Positions 25,540 to 34,475 of a DNA stretch of 64,000 nucleotides are shown piece by piece. Under the pieces are notes generated by a model, which worked only from the letters and a program-made list of their open reading frames with translations, searched no databases and was not told the DNA's origin. The translations under genes and the position numbers were made by a program. The stretch lies in the NCBI GenBank assembly GCA_038146865.1, contig JAYQSL010000007.1, forward strand, positions 496,001 through 560,000. The letters run 5' to 3'. The stretch's first letter is position 1. Every line of letters starts with the position of its first letter. This DNA is from GCA-2709075 sp038146865 (GTDB taxonomy: Bacteria; Pseudomonadota; Alphaproteobacteria; MPNO01; UBA2964).

Positions 25540-26973
25540 TTAGGCTGCGGTCCCTCCAATCGTAAGGTTGTTAACGCGGAGTGTCGGTTGTCCAACTCCC
25601 ACAGGGACACCCTGGCCGTCTTTACCGCAAGTACCCACACCTGGGTCCAGGGAAAGATCATTGCCTACCATCGCGACCCTTGTCAGAACATCGGGTCCAT
25701 TCCCTATTAATGTAGCGCCTTTAACCGGAGCACCGACTTTACCATCTTCTATCAAGTATGCCTCAGAAGCACTAAAAACAAACTTCCCCGAGGTTATATC
25801 GACTTGGCCTCCACCAAAATTTACCGCGTACAAGCCCCGTTTAACGGACGATAAAATTTCTCCTGGATCTTTATCACCCGCGAGCATGTAGGTGTTGGTC
25901 ATTCGCGGCATTGGAGCGCAAGCAAAGCTCTCCCTGCGACCATTACCTGTCGGTGCATCACCCATCAGTCGCGCATTGAGGCGATCGTGCATGTATCCTT
26001 TCAGAATTCCATCTTCAATCAGGACAGTCCGACCTGAGGGAGTTCCCTCATCATCAACATTTAGCGAGCCTCGTCGGTTAGTTATATTGCCTTCATCGAC
26101 TACAGTAACACCATCAGCTGCTACTCTATGACCCAAAAGCCCGGAAAAAGCAGAGGTTTTCTTGCGGTTGAAATCTCCTTCAAGCCCATGCCCAATAGCC
26201 TCGTGTAATAATATCCCAGGCCACCCAGGCCCCAGGACTACATCCATTTCTCCTGCGGGCGCTTCAATAGAATCCAGATTTACTAAACCTAGGCGTAAGG
26301 CTTCTTTTGCTTGTTTTTGCCATGAGTCAGGTTGTATGAAGTCTAAGTATGAAACTCGGCCTCCCAAGCCATGTCCCCCCGTCTCCATTCGCACGCCATC
26401 TTCAACAACTACTGATATGTTTAGCCTGACTAACGGTCGGATATCTGCCGTTCTAATGCCGCCTGATCGTATTATTTGGACTGCTTGCCACTCGCCAGAT
26501 AAAACAGCTGACACTTGTTTGACTTTGGGGTCGAGAGCTCTTGTGTAACTATCAATGTCTGCAAGTAAGTTTACTTTATCTTCAAAGGAGACTTGTTCCA
26601 AAGGATTGTCGTCTGAATAAATTTTTTCGTTCGGGGCATTGGGCGCCAAAGCAGTATGCCCTGAGTGTCCTGAACGAATGGAGCGGACAGTATTTGAAGC
26701 TCGTTTTATGGCGTTCTCAGAAATTTCGGTGGAATGCGAGTAGGCTACGGTATCTTCCGCAATAGCCCTTAACCCGAACCCTTGCGTGACGTCGAAAGAG
26801 GCGTTTCGGAGTCTGCCGTCATCAAAAGCTAGGCTTTCGCTTTGACGGTACTCAAGAAACAATTCTCCGTCATCGAGTCCTTCAAGGGCATCATCGACCA
26901 CTTTTTGAATTCGGCCATGGTCCAGGTCCTGTTTTTTGAAAAACAAGTCGTCCGTTCGTGATAAATTAGACAA
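25540..26973 (-). CDS. tldD: Zinc metalloprotease TldD
   Basis: Catalytic subunit of the TldD/TldE protease, which cleaves unfolded or modified peptides inside a heterodimer chamber. The 477-residue protein has the zinc motif HEAIGH (257-262) in GILLHEAIGHGLEGDF and the C-terminal metal-site region around GTCGKDGQGVPVGVGQP. It is transcribed on its own, away from pmbA (18584). All expected residues are present. Confidence 0.96.
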   Translation of the reverse strand: MSNLSRTDDLFFKKQDLDHGRIQKVVDDALEGLDDGELFLEYRQSESLAFDDGRLRNASFDVTQGFGLRAIAEDTVAYSHSTEISENAIKRASNTVRSIRSGHSGHTALAPNAPNEKIYSDDNPLEQVSFEDKVNLLADIDSYTRALDPKVKQVSAVLSGEWQAVQIIRSGGIRTADIRPLVRLNISVVVEDGVRMETGGHGLGGRVSYLDFIQPDSWQKQAKEALRLGLVNLDSIEAPAGEMDVVLGPGWPGILLHEAIGHGLEGDFNRKKTSAFSGLLGHRVAADGVTVVDEGNITNRRGSLNVDDEGTPSGRTVLIEDGILKGYMHDRLNARLMGDAPTGNGRRESFACAPMPRMTNTYMLAGDKDPGEILSSVKRGLYAVNFGGGQVDITSGKFVFSASEAYLIEDGKVGAPVKGATLIGNGPDVLTRVAMVGNDLSLDPGVGTCGKDGQGVPVGVGQPTLRVNNLTIGGTAA

Positions 26974-27269
26974 GTTCTATTCCTCGGAATTAATCCTATG
27001 GATCCAATATGAGGGCAATTGTCTCTCTCGTCACCCGAAAAAAAATCTAGAGCGATTTTTCGAGTTTCTTTGCCGAAATTTTTTTTGTTGCCTGGTGGGA
27101 AGTCTGCGACATAGGGTCGCGACCCTGATTAAGACTATGCGATTTTAGCCTCCAACCCCTACAATAAAGCTATATTTGTTGGGTTGTTAAGGGGTCATCG
27201 GTGGTATAGTTTTCGGTCCGTCGGAGACGAAAGATCCGACGACAGGGTAATCACGGACTGGCGAGAAAA
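26974..27269. other. Intergenic region with putative structured coxB leader
   Basis: A 296-bp divergent spacer between tldD and coxB, presumably holding both promoters. Just upstream of coxB, GTCGGA (27220-27225) pairs with TCCGAC (27235-27240) around a 9-nt loop. An alternative helix GTCCGT (27216-27221)/ACGGAC (27253-27258) uses some of the same bases and reaches to within 12 nt of the coxB ATG. A TATAGT hexamer lies at 27205-27210. No open frame of interest is visible. Confidence 0.4.
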
Positions 27270-28142
27270 ATGCAGTTTAAAAAAGTTTCTTCAGCAATTT
27301 TGGGCCTGATCAGCGTGTTATATAGCAGTAACGCGATGGCAAGTTACGCTCGAGACTGGCAAATGGGTTTTCAGGAAGCGGCCACCGCTGTAATGCGTGA
27401 CATTAATGATTTTCACAATTTATTGCTCATAATCATTACGCTCATCACTGTTTTTGTTCTAGCGCTGCTTATCTACACTATGTGGAGGTTCAGTGCGAAA
27501 CGAAACCCAACTCCAAGCAAGACTACACATCACACAGCTTTGGAAATGATTTGGACTGTCGTGCCAGTCGTTATTTTGGTGGTTATCGCAGTCCCTAGCT
27601 TTAAACTGCTTTATTTCTCTGATGTTGTCCCCAAAGCAGATATGACGATAAAGGCCACGGGTTACCAGTGGTATTGGTCTTATGAATACCCTGATCATGG
27701 AAATGCCTCTTTCGACGCAAATGTCGTGGATTTACGAGATCCCGAGATGAGCGCTGAGGACCGAAAGATGTGGAAAGCCAAATTTGGTGACGACTACAAA
27801 AGGCTCTTGGACACAGATAATAGCTTGGTCGTTCCTGTGAATACCACAATACGCGTTCAGGTGACAGCAGGAGATGTTTTGCATTCATGGGCTGTACCAG
27901 CCTTTGGAGTTAAAACAGACGGGGTACCTGGACGACTGAATGAAACGTGGTTTAAAGCAGAGAAGATTGGGACGTATTATGGTCAATGCTCCGAACTCTG
28001 TGGGGCGCGGCACGGTTTTATGCCGATCCGTGTCGATGTGGTTTCAAAACCAGATTTTGAGAAATGGGTAAAAAAACAGGTGGCTGATTCCGGAAAATCA
28101 AGTTCCCCGACGGTCGCAACTTTAATTAATCAAAACCGCTGA
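27270..28142 (+). CDS. coxB: Cytochrome c oxidase subunit II
   Basis: Subunit II of the aa3-type oxidase, which takes electrons from cytochrome c through the dinuclear CuA centre on the periplasmic side. The 290-residue precursor has a signal peptide (about 1-24), two membrane helices (about 50-71 and 93-115), the aromatic GYQWYWSYEY electron-entry strip (131-140) and CuA ligands His205, Cys240, Cys244, His248 and Met251. It lacks a fused cytochrome c domain. First gene of the cox cluster; the ribosome site is weak, and a possible leader hairpin lies directly upstream. Confidence 0.97.
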   Translation: MQFKKVSSAILGLISVLYSSNAMASYARDWQMGFQEAATAVMRDINDFHNLLLIIITLITVFVLALLIYTMWRFSAKRNPTPSKTTHHTALEMIWTVVPVVILVVIAVPSFKLLYFSDVVPKADMTIKATGYQWYWSYEYPDHGNASFDANVVDLRDPEMSAEDRKMWKAKFGDDYKRLLDTDNSLVVPVNTTIRVQVTAGDVLHSWAVPAFGVKTDGVPGRLNETWFKAEKIGTYYGQCSELCGARHGFMPIRVDVVSKPDFEKWVKKQVADSGKSSSPTVATLINQNR

Positions 28143-28164
28143 TAGCAAAGACGAGAGTTTTCTA

Positions 28165-29772
28165 ATGAGCAACGCAGACGTCGCACACGGTCAAGAAGAT
28201 CATCATCCTACCGGTTGGAAGCGCTACGCTTACTCCACTAACCACAAAGATATTGGTACCATGTACCTAATCTTTGCCATTTTTGCCGGGCTGATAGGTC
28301 TTGGTATGTCTGTGTTGTTCCGTATGGAGCTAGCCGAACCGGGTAACCAAATCCTTGGCGGTGATCACCATATGTACAACGTCTTGGTGACTGCACATGG
28401 ATTGATCATGATCTTTTTTATGGTCATGCCCGCAATGATTGGTGGCTTCGGTAATTGGATTGTTCCGCTGATGATTGGGGCGCCGGATATGGCTTTCCCT
28501 CGCATGAACAACATCAGTTTTTGGTTGTTAGTGCCGTCTTTCCTCTTGCTTTTGGCCTCACCATTTGTAGCTGGCCCCCCAGGGGGCACTGGTGTAGGGG
28601 GAGGCTGGACAATATACCCCCCTCTTAGCTCTGCAGTGGGTCAACCTGGCCCCGCTGTGGACCTGGCAATTTTTGCCCTTCATCTTGCAGGGGCGTCTTC
28701 GATTTTAGGGGCTGTTAATTTTATAACCACAATTCTAAACATGCGCGCACCAGGTATGACGTTGCATAAAATGCCACTATTCGTTTGGTCTATTTTGGTT
28801 ACTGCCTTTTTACTTCTATTGTCCCTACCAGTCCTGGCGGGGGCAATCACGATGTTGCTTACAGATCGGAACTTTGGGACGACATTTTTCAATGCAGCCG
28901 GGGGTGGTGATCCTATTTTGTTTCAGCACCTGTTTTGGTTTTTTGGTCATCCTGAAGTCTACATACTGATTTTGCCGGGCTTTGGTATTGTAAGCCAAAT
29001 CGTATCAACTTTTTCAAGAAAACCGGTTTTTGGGTATCTTGGAATGGCATATGCGATGGTAGCGATTGGGTTCGTAGGGTTCATCGTCTGGGCTCATCAC
29101 ATGTATACGGTGGGGATGGACGTTGATACAAAAGCTTATTTCACTGCTGCAACAATGGTCATTGCTGTCCCAACTGGCGTTAAAATTTTCAGTTGGATCG
29201 CAACAATGTGGGGAGGCTCTATCGAGTTTAAGACACCCATGCTTTGGGCTGTCGGATTTATCTTTTTGTTCACAGTCGGTGGTGTGACAGGTGTGGTATT
29301 GGCTAACGCGGGAGTGGATACCGTGTTGCATGATACCTACTATGTTGTCGCCCACTTCCATTATGTTTTATCGCTTGGAGCGGTCTTCGCGATTTTCGGT
29401 GGCTTCTTCTACTGGTTGCCTAAAATGTGTGGTCGCGAGTATCCAGAGGGCCTAGCTAAATTGCACTTTTGGATCACCTTTATTGGTGTGAATCTTACTT
29501 TCTTTCCGCAGCACTTCGCGGGTTTAGCGGGTATGCCTAGGCGTATTCCTGATTATCCTGATGCTTATGCTGGATGGAATATGATTTCGTCGGTTGGGTC
29601 TTATATTTCGGCTTTCGGTGTCTTATTGTTCCTGCTAGTCCTGTGGCGGACGTTCTCTGCGGGCGCAAAGGTTGCGGAAAACCCGTGGGGCGAGGGTGCA
29701 ACTACTTTGGAGTGGACCCTCCCATCTCCGCCCGCTTTCCACTCTTACGATGAATTGCCAGAGATCAAATAG
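28165..29772 (+). CDS. coxA: Cytochrome c oxidase subunit I
   Basis: Catalytic subunit with haem a and the haem a3-CuB centre, reducing O2 and pumping protons. The 535-residue protein has twelve membrane helices. Seen directly: the HPEVYILILPGFG motif with the CuB His-Tyr pair, the WAHHMYTVGMD segment with two more CuB histidines, and the AHFHYVLSLGA segment holding the haem ligands. It lies 22 nt after coxB. Confidence 0.98.
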   Translation: MSNADVAHGQEDHHPTGWKRYAYSTNHKDIGTMYLIFAIFAGLIGLGMSVLFRMELAEPGNQILGGDHHMYNVLVTAHGLIMIFFMVMPAMIGGFGNWIVPLMIGAPDMAFPRMNNISFWLLVPSFLLLLASPFVAGPPGGTGVGGGWTIYPPLSSAVGQPGPAVDLAIFALHLAGASSILGAVNFITTILNMRAPGMTLHKMPLFVWSILVTAFLLLLSLPVLAGAITMLLTDRNFGTTFFNAAGGGDPILFQHLFWFFGHPEVYILILPGFGIVSQIVSTFSRKPVFGYLGMAYAMVAIGFVGFIVWAHHMYTVGMDVDTKAYFTAATMVIAVPTGVKIFSWIATMWGGSIEFKTPMLWAVGFIFLFTVGGVTGVVLANAGVDTVLHDTYYVVAHFHYVLSLGAVFAIFGGFFYWLPKMCGREYPEGLAKLHFWITFIGVNLTFFPQHFAGLAGMPRRIPDYPDAYAGWNMISSVGSYISAFGVLLFLLVLWRTFSAGAKVAENPWGEGATTLEWTLPSPPAFHSYDELPEIK

Positions 29773-29803
29773 GGTTTAAGGCCAGGAGTCCAACGGAGGT
29801 ATC

Positions 29804-30727
29804 GTGAGCGAACCGCAGCTCGATTTGGGGTATGCCAACGCCAGATTTTCATATCTGGACGGGGGCGCTGTTTCAGATTACTTGGCGCTTCTCAAGCCTC
29901 GAGTGATGTCTTTGGTTGTGTTTACGGGCTTTGTCGGTCTGTATCTGGCTCCTGGGGAAATACATCCATTTTTGGCTTTTATTGCTGTCCTATGTATTGC
30001 TGTAGCCGCTGGCGCGTCTGGGGCCATCAACATGTGGTACGATAGAGATATCGATGCAATTATGGAGCGCACGTGTGATCGCCCTATCCCTGCAGGGAGG
30101 CTGCAACCAGGGGTGGCGTTGGCTTTTGGTAATACCCTGGCTATCGGGTCTGTTGCCGTCATGGGGTTGTGCATTAATTGGCACGCTGCTGTCTTACTTG
30201 CTTTCACGGTTTTCTTTTATGTTTTTATCTACACTATTTGGCTTAAACGCCGGACACCACAGAACATAGTTATTGGAGGGGCCGCAGGGGCATTCCCGCC
30301 GATGGTAGGATGGTCAGCGGTCACGGGTGAAGTGTCGATAGATTCTCTAGTTTTGTTTGCAATAATATTTATTTGGACCCCGCCTCATTTCTGGTCTCTT
30401 TCCCTTTATCGTAGTGGCGAATATGAAAAGGCAGGGGTACCTATGCTTCCAGTTGTATCTGGAGCGCAAGAAACCCGCAGGCAGATACTTATCTACACGT
30501 TGGTTTTGGCACCTCTGGGTGTTATGCCGGCCTTCTTGGGTACCACTAGTTGGGCTTATGGATTTGTAGCTGGGTTTATGGGATTGATCTTCATTTGGCT
30601 TTCAGTCCAGATTTCACGACAAAAAACAGATCATGCCGCCAGAAAGACTTTCAACTTTTCATTATTTTATCTCTCTGTTCTTTTCGCTGCGATGATTGCG
30701 GATCGGGCAATTGGGTTTGGTAATTGA
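29804..30727 (+). CDS. ctaB: Protohaem IX farnesyltransferase (haem O synthase)
   Basis: Converts haem b to haem o by adding a farnesyl group, the first step to haem a. The 307-residue UbiA-superfamily membrane protein has the MWYDRDIDAIMERT Asp-rich motif followed by RPIPAGRL, the IWLKRRTPQNIVIGGAAGAFPP signature and the WTPPHFWSLSLYR second motif. The start is GTG at 29804 with GGAGG about 6 nt upstream. Its position inside the cox operon is usual in alphaproteobacteria. Confidence 0.97.
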   Translation: MSEPQLDLGYANARFSYLDGGAVSDYLALLKPRVMSLVVFTGFVGLYLAPGEIHPFLAFIAVLCIAVAAGASGAINMWYDRDIDAIMERTCDRPIPAGRLQPGVALAFGNTLAIGSVAVMGLCINWHAAVLLAFTVFFYVFIYTIWLKRRTPQNIVIGGAAGAFPPMVGWSAVTGEVSIDSLVLFAIIFIWTPPHFWSLSLYRSGEYEKAGVPMLPVVSGAQETRRQILIYTLVLAPLGVMPAFLGTTSWAYGFVAGFMGLIFIWLSVQISRQKTDHAARKTFNFSLFYLSVLFAAMIADRAIGFGN

Positions 30728-30738
30728 GGGGTGCAGGA

Positions 30739-30864
30739 ATGAAATTAACAGATGAACAAAGTCGTCGGCGCCGCAGCAGAAATATTGCGATCCTGGCCCT
30801 CTTAATAGGACTGGTATGTCTTTTTTATGCCATCACTATCATAAAAATTTCAGGCGCATCTTGA
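30739..30864 (+). CDS. Small single-helix membrane protein of cox operon (CoxF-like)
   Basis: A 41-residue peptide between ctaB and ctaG. It opens with MKLTDEQSRRRR, a charged, basic cytoplasmic stretch, followed by one hydrophobic helix (about 16-36) and a short tail. ATG 30739 has a GGGG/AGG purine stretch just upstream, and its stop lies 1 nt before the ctaG start (TGAGATG). Alphaproteobacterial cox operons often carry a tiny gene at this place, called CoxF or annotated as hypothetical, thought to help assembly. Naming rests on position and shape; sequence identity cannot be judged for so short a protein. Confidence 0.75.
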   Translation: MKLTDEQSRRRRSRNIAILALLIGLVCLFYAITIIKISGAS

Positions 30865-30865
30865 G

Positions 30866-31468
30866 ATGAAATTCGCAAACCCAAAATGCCGCACCGTTTT
30901 GGGGCTCTTGCTCATCGTCGGTGTGATGACAGGCCTTACAAGTTATTCCTCAACCTTGTATAAAATGTTTTGTGATTTTACAGGTTACGGTGGCACTACG
31001 CAGCGAGCAGAGGTGCCCTCTGATACGATTCTAGATAGGGTGATCAGAGTGCGATTTAATGCAGACGTGAATTCGGCATTGGATTGGGAATTTCGACCGG
31101 TTCAAAAAGAAACGAAAATCCGAGTTGGCGAAAGAGCGCTGGCTTTCTATTTTGCTCGTTCGACTTCTGAAAAACCTATTACAGGCACTGCGACCTTCAA
31201 TGTAACCCCGGCTAAAGCTGGCAAATACTTTGTCAAAACTGAATGTTTTTGTTTTACCGAGCAAACCTTGGAGGCAGGTGAGACAATAGACATGCCGGTT
31301 CAATTTTATATTGATCCAGAGATAGCCCAAGATAAAAATCTGGATGAAGTCGATACTATAACCCTTTCATACACGTTTTTCCGCTCTGCAAAGGCTGGTG
31401 AAGATGAGAAAAATGAAACGATTTCCGCCCGCATCACTGGTACTTCCTTACGCAATAAAATAAACTAA
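30866..31468 (+). CDS. ctaG: Cytochrome c oxidase copper-assembly protein CtaG (Cox11)
   Basis: Membrane-anchored copper chaperone that loads CuB of subunit I. The 200-residue protein has one N-terminal helix (about 10-28), the conserved LYKMFCDFTGYGGTTQ segment (Cys36) and the copper-binding Cys127-x-Cys129 pair in ECFCF, followed by MPVQFYIDPE, all typical of Cox11. It sits between the 41-residue peptide and coxC. Confidence 0.97.
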   Translation: MKFANPKCRTVLGLLLIVGVMTGLTSYSSTLYKMFCDFTGYGGTTQRAEVPSDTILDRVIRVRFNADVNSALDWEFRPVQKETKIRVGERALAFYFARSTSEKPITGTATFNVTPAKAGKYFVKTECFCFTEQTLEAGETIDMPVQFYIDPEIAQDKNLDEVDTITLSYTFFRSAKAGEDEKNETISARITGTSLRNKIN

Positions 31469-31496
31469 CCGCAGTATTCAAAACAGGGACATAGAC

Positions 31497-32357
31497 ATGG
31501 TTGCACCCGCTGACAGTTCAAATATTCACGCTGCTGAACATAAACATCCTTGGCATTTGGTTGATCCAAGCGCATGGCCAATTTTGGGCGCCTTCTCAGG
31601 TGGAGTTCTTGCCGTCGGAGCGGTGATCTACATGCATGGGGGTGGCGGCTGGTTATTGGTCTTAGGTCTTCTCGCAGTATTGGGCGTTATGGCCGGCTGG
31701 TTTGCAGATGTTATAAAAGAGGCCACGCATCAAGGGTATCATACCCGGCCTGTCCAAATCAGTATGCGTTATGGAATGGTCCTTTTTATAGCATCAGAGG
31801 TAATGTTTTTTGTCGCTTGGTTTTGGGCTTATTTTAATGCAGCTTTTTTTCCTCCGGAGCAGATAAAAGGGGTCTGGCCACCACCAGGGATTGAGACCTT
31901 TAACCCCTGGGAACTTCCGTTTCTGAACACACTCATTTTATTAACATCCGGGGTCACAATTACATGGGCGCATCACGCGTTACTTGAAGGAAATAAAAAG
32001 CACCTGCTTCAGGGGCTCGGTTTGACAATCTTTTTAGGTCTTGTATTCACTGGAGTCCAAGCCTACGAATACAGTCATGCAGCTTTTAGTTTTGCCTTCG
32101 AGGAAGGTGCTGCGGGTAAAGGCGGGATATATCCGACAACCTTTTATATGGCCACCGGTTTTCATGGTTTCCATGTCATTGTCGGTACCACATTTCTGAT
32201 TGTATGTTATTTCCGGGCAAAGAAAGATCACTTTAAGACTGATCACCATTTTGGTTTTGAGGCTGCTGCTTGGTATTGGCACTTTGTTGATGTTGTTTGG
32301 CTTTTCCTTTTTGTAGCGATTTACTGGTGGGGCGCAGGGGCGCCAGGGGCTAAGTAA
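31497..32357 (+). CDS. coxC: Cytochrome c oxidase subunit III
   Basis: Third core subunit of the aa3 oxidase, stabilising the proton pump. The 286-residue membrane protein has seven helices, an HPWHLVDPSAWP N-terminus, FWAYFNAAFFPP, and the late TGFHGFHVIVGT and WYWHFVDVVWLFLF motifs of the family. A 166-nt spacer follows before SURF1. Many relatives have a DUF983 gene here; I see none. Confidence 0.97.
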   Translation: MVAPADSSNIHAAEHKHPWHLVDPSAWPILGAFSGGVLAVGAVIYMHGGGGWLLVLGLLAVLGVMAGWFADVIKEATHQGYHTRPVQISMRYGMVLFIASEVMFFVAWFWAYFNAAFFPPEQIKGVWPPPGIETFNPWELPFLNTLILLTSGVTITWAHHALLEGNKKHLLQGLGLTIFLGLVFTGVQAYEYSHAAFSFAFEEGAAGKGGIYPTTFYMATGFHGFHVIVGTTFLIVCYFRAKKDHFKTDHHFGFEAAAWYWHFVDVVWLFLFVAIYWWGAGAPGAK

Positions 32358-32523
32358 ACTTCGCAAGGTATTCCCTTTAGCCAAATTGGTCTGCGGCACT
32401 GTGAATGGTCATATTGCCAGAGAGAGTAAGCCAATATGCAAATTCGTATGACTGCCTCCTCAAAGTTTGGCTAAATCAAACGTCACCAGAGCTATCTTGG
32501 GCTGTTAAGACCTGCAAGTCGGT

Positions 32524-33185
32524 ATGAGAGTAAGCAAACGTTCTAGCTTTGCAATTGGGACTGCGATCGCTGTTTTAGCATGTGTTGCGTTGGGGAACTG
32601 GCAATTAGAACGCCTTAAATGGAAAAAAGATCTTATTGCTGGGATTGTTGCGGGGTTTAGCGCAATCCCGGTTGAACCTAATGCGTCACTTCCAGAATGG
32701 CGTCGCGTCAGTATATCCGGAGTATGGCTAAATAAGGCCCCTTTTTTTGTTGGACCAGTTTCCAAGAGGGGCCGTGCTGGTTGGTATGTGGTTTCACCCC
32801 TCCGTTCTAGTGACGGCAGTATTTTATTTGTTAATCGGGGTTTTCCGAGAAAAAAGCCCGGGATTTAAAGTCAGCGGGGAGAGTTAGCAACATTTTGGGT
32901 ATTATAAGAAAACCAAAGCGAGCAGGCGTTTTTGCTCCCGATAATAATCCGATCTCGGGAAATTGGTTTCGAGTTGCTCCTCTGGAATTTGCCCGAGCCC
33001 GGGACTTGAAGGGGGTTTTGCCTTTTTGGGTGGATGCGCTTGAGGTTCCAGCGGGTTCACCCTTGATCGCGAACGTCACGCCCCAATTACCGCCAAACAA
33101 TCATCTTGAATATGCGGTTACTTGGTATGCGTTCGCATTTACCGCAGCACTGATTGCTTTATTATTTTGGATAAAAAATAAGTGA
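32524..33185 (+). CDS. SURF1-family oxidase assembly protein, split by a -1 frame change
   Basis: SURF1 is an inner-membrane protein that helps insert haem a into subunit I. The first frame (from 32524) encodes the N-terminal helix, the GNWQLERLKWK motif and VNRGF, and stops at TAA 32866-32868. The rest (PDNNPISGNWF, the NNHLEYAVTWY motif and the C-terminal helix) continues in the -1 frame to 33185. Both parts match one SURF1 of about 220 aa if the ribosome steps back one base at AAAAAAG (32850-32856), or if one A is missing from the run. The protein family is clear. Whether the break is real, programmed or an error is not. Confidence 0.85.
32837..32868 (+). other. Possible -1 ribosomal frameshift site in SURF1 (A AAA AAG)
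   Basis: In the zero frame the codons read AGA AAA AAG, giving the slippery heptamer A AAA AAG at 32850-32856, the same heptamer as E. coli dnaX. GGGG (32837-32840) lies 9 nt upstream, where dnaX has a stimulatory Shine-Dalgarno. The zero-frame stop follows after three codons. Only a weak 4-bp downstream pairing (CCCG with CGGG) is visible. An A-run undercall would give the same picture. Confidence 0.35.
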
Positions 33186-33186
33186 G

Positions 33187-34371
33187 TTATTTCCGTAAGA
33201 GGAATTCTCTTCCAACTTTCACCCTAGCGTCTCCATCATATTCAACAATGTCAGCTGTGGCATAGGTTTCTGGCCAATTCTGAGGAAGGTAACTACCGGT
33301 CCCGATGACATCAATCGGGGCTTTAGCAGCAGCGAAAAGGCGACATTTGGAGGGGTTGAACCCGCTTGAACCGACGATCCTGACATTTTGGTAGCCTTCC
33401 GCATCCAGAGCGTCCCGTAGATGCCAAATTGAAGCGGCGGATACCCCTGGTCCTACAAGGTAGGCGAGTTCACTCTCTACACGATAGCTCCTGACAACAT
33501 CGGGTACATGTTTTTCTAGAACAGCATATGAAACCGTAGGGTCTAAGCGTTCTACGTATCTACTGCCGGGTGTGTCCATCCGAAATGATAAAGTCCCAGC
33601 TTTTACCCTTTCGGGAAAGCGCTTGGCGACGCTCAACGAGTCAGTTATTTCTTGGGCAAAGTAATCTACTAGCACCGTCATGGGAGCCTCTGGAAAGGAC
33701 TGGTCAAACATTTCTGCCGCTCGAAGCGTGCTTCCCGCATAACCAATTAGGGCATGAGGCATTGTCCCGAGACCCTGTGGTTGTTCAAAATAGTGTGCCG
33801 TTGCATCAGTCGCGTTTCCGATGAACCCTATCGAACCGCATTTCTTTTTTGCCGCCAAAGACCCAACTGATGCGGCATAAGCCATAATTTCTGACATTCC
33901 TGTGCCGGCACAATGACGGGAATCCATGGCGAGGAAAGCGGTTTTAGGAAGGTCAGAGCACATTGAAAACGCGTTATATGCTGCGACACATGCAGGTCCA
34001 AGCTTTTGAAGCAAAAGGGTTTCAAGGTCAACAAGTTCTGAGAATAGCCCCGAGATATAGATAATAGGTTCTCCTGCGCCCACCCATGTCCCTTCAGGAT
34101 ATCTTATATCTTTAACAATCTTAATGTTCCGGCGGAGAGCGATGGACTCTAACCATTCAACCGCGAGCATTGGGGCGGAAATTACAGGACGCCGCATAAA
34201 TACTGCGTAGGTTACTTGGGCGTCACCAAAATTTTTGACAATTTCTTTGGTCAATACGAAGTATTTATCAGTCCAATCGGCAATTTCGTTATCTTTCGCC
34301 GGCCAATTACTCTCTGAGCGACCAGATTCATCAACATTTAAAATTTCTTCGTGACGGCTCGGAGGCGTCAT
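33187..34371 (-). CDS. Nicotinate phosphoribosyltransferase family protein
   Basis: A 394-residue enzyme of the NAPRTase/quinolinate phosphoribosyltransferase fold, expected to make nicotinate mononucleotide from nicotinate and PRPP for NAD salvage. Recognisable segments are the N-terminal TDKYFVLTKEIV, the central MDSRHCAGTGMSEIMAYAASVGS, IGYAGSTLRAAE, the FRMDTPGSR turn and the C-terminal GSSGFNPSKCR and IGTGSYLPQ phosphate-binding loops. It is convergent with SURF1 (1 nt apart) and divergent from the M32 carboxypeptidase. Specificity for nicotinate over another base is inferred from the family only. Confidence 0.85.
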   Translation of the reverse strand: MTPPSRHEEILNVDESGRSESNWPAKDNEIADWTDKYFVLTKEIVKNFGDAQVTYAVFMRRPVISAPMLAVEWLESIALRRNIKIVKDIRYPEGTWVGAGEPIIYISGLFSELVDLETLLLQKLGPACVAAYNAFSMCSDLPKTAFLAMDSRHCAGTGMSEIMAYAASVGSLAAKKKCGSIGFIGNATDATAHYFEQPQGLGTMPHALIGYAGSTLRAAEMFDQSFPEAPMTVLVDYFAQEITDSLSVAKRFPERVKAGTLSFRMDTPGSRYVERLDPTVSYAVLEKHVPDVVRSYRVESELAYLVGPGVSAASIWHLRDALDAEGYQNVRIVGSSGFNPSKCRLFAAAKAPIDVIGTGSYLPQNWPETYATADIVEYDGDARVKVGREFLLRK

Positions 34372-34475
34372 AGTCCAGGCTCGATTATTAATCTCATTTA
34401 CTACAGCTCATTGAAACATAAAGTTGTGTTCCTAGGATAGTGTGGTTACAAGCATTTTCCAGAAGAGGGACAATA

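Noticed and set aside
25568..26548. Three long open frames on the plus strand across tldD
   Set aside because: Proline- and serine-rich shadows of the conserved tldD gene on the other strand.
32409..32526. 38-40 codon open frame between coxC and SURF1 whose stop overlaps the SURF1 ATG
   Set aside because: No ribosome site, no membrane helix or known motif; the position of a DUF983 gene in relatives, but the translation does not resemble it.
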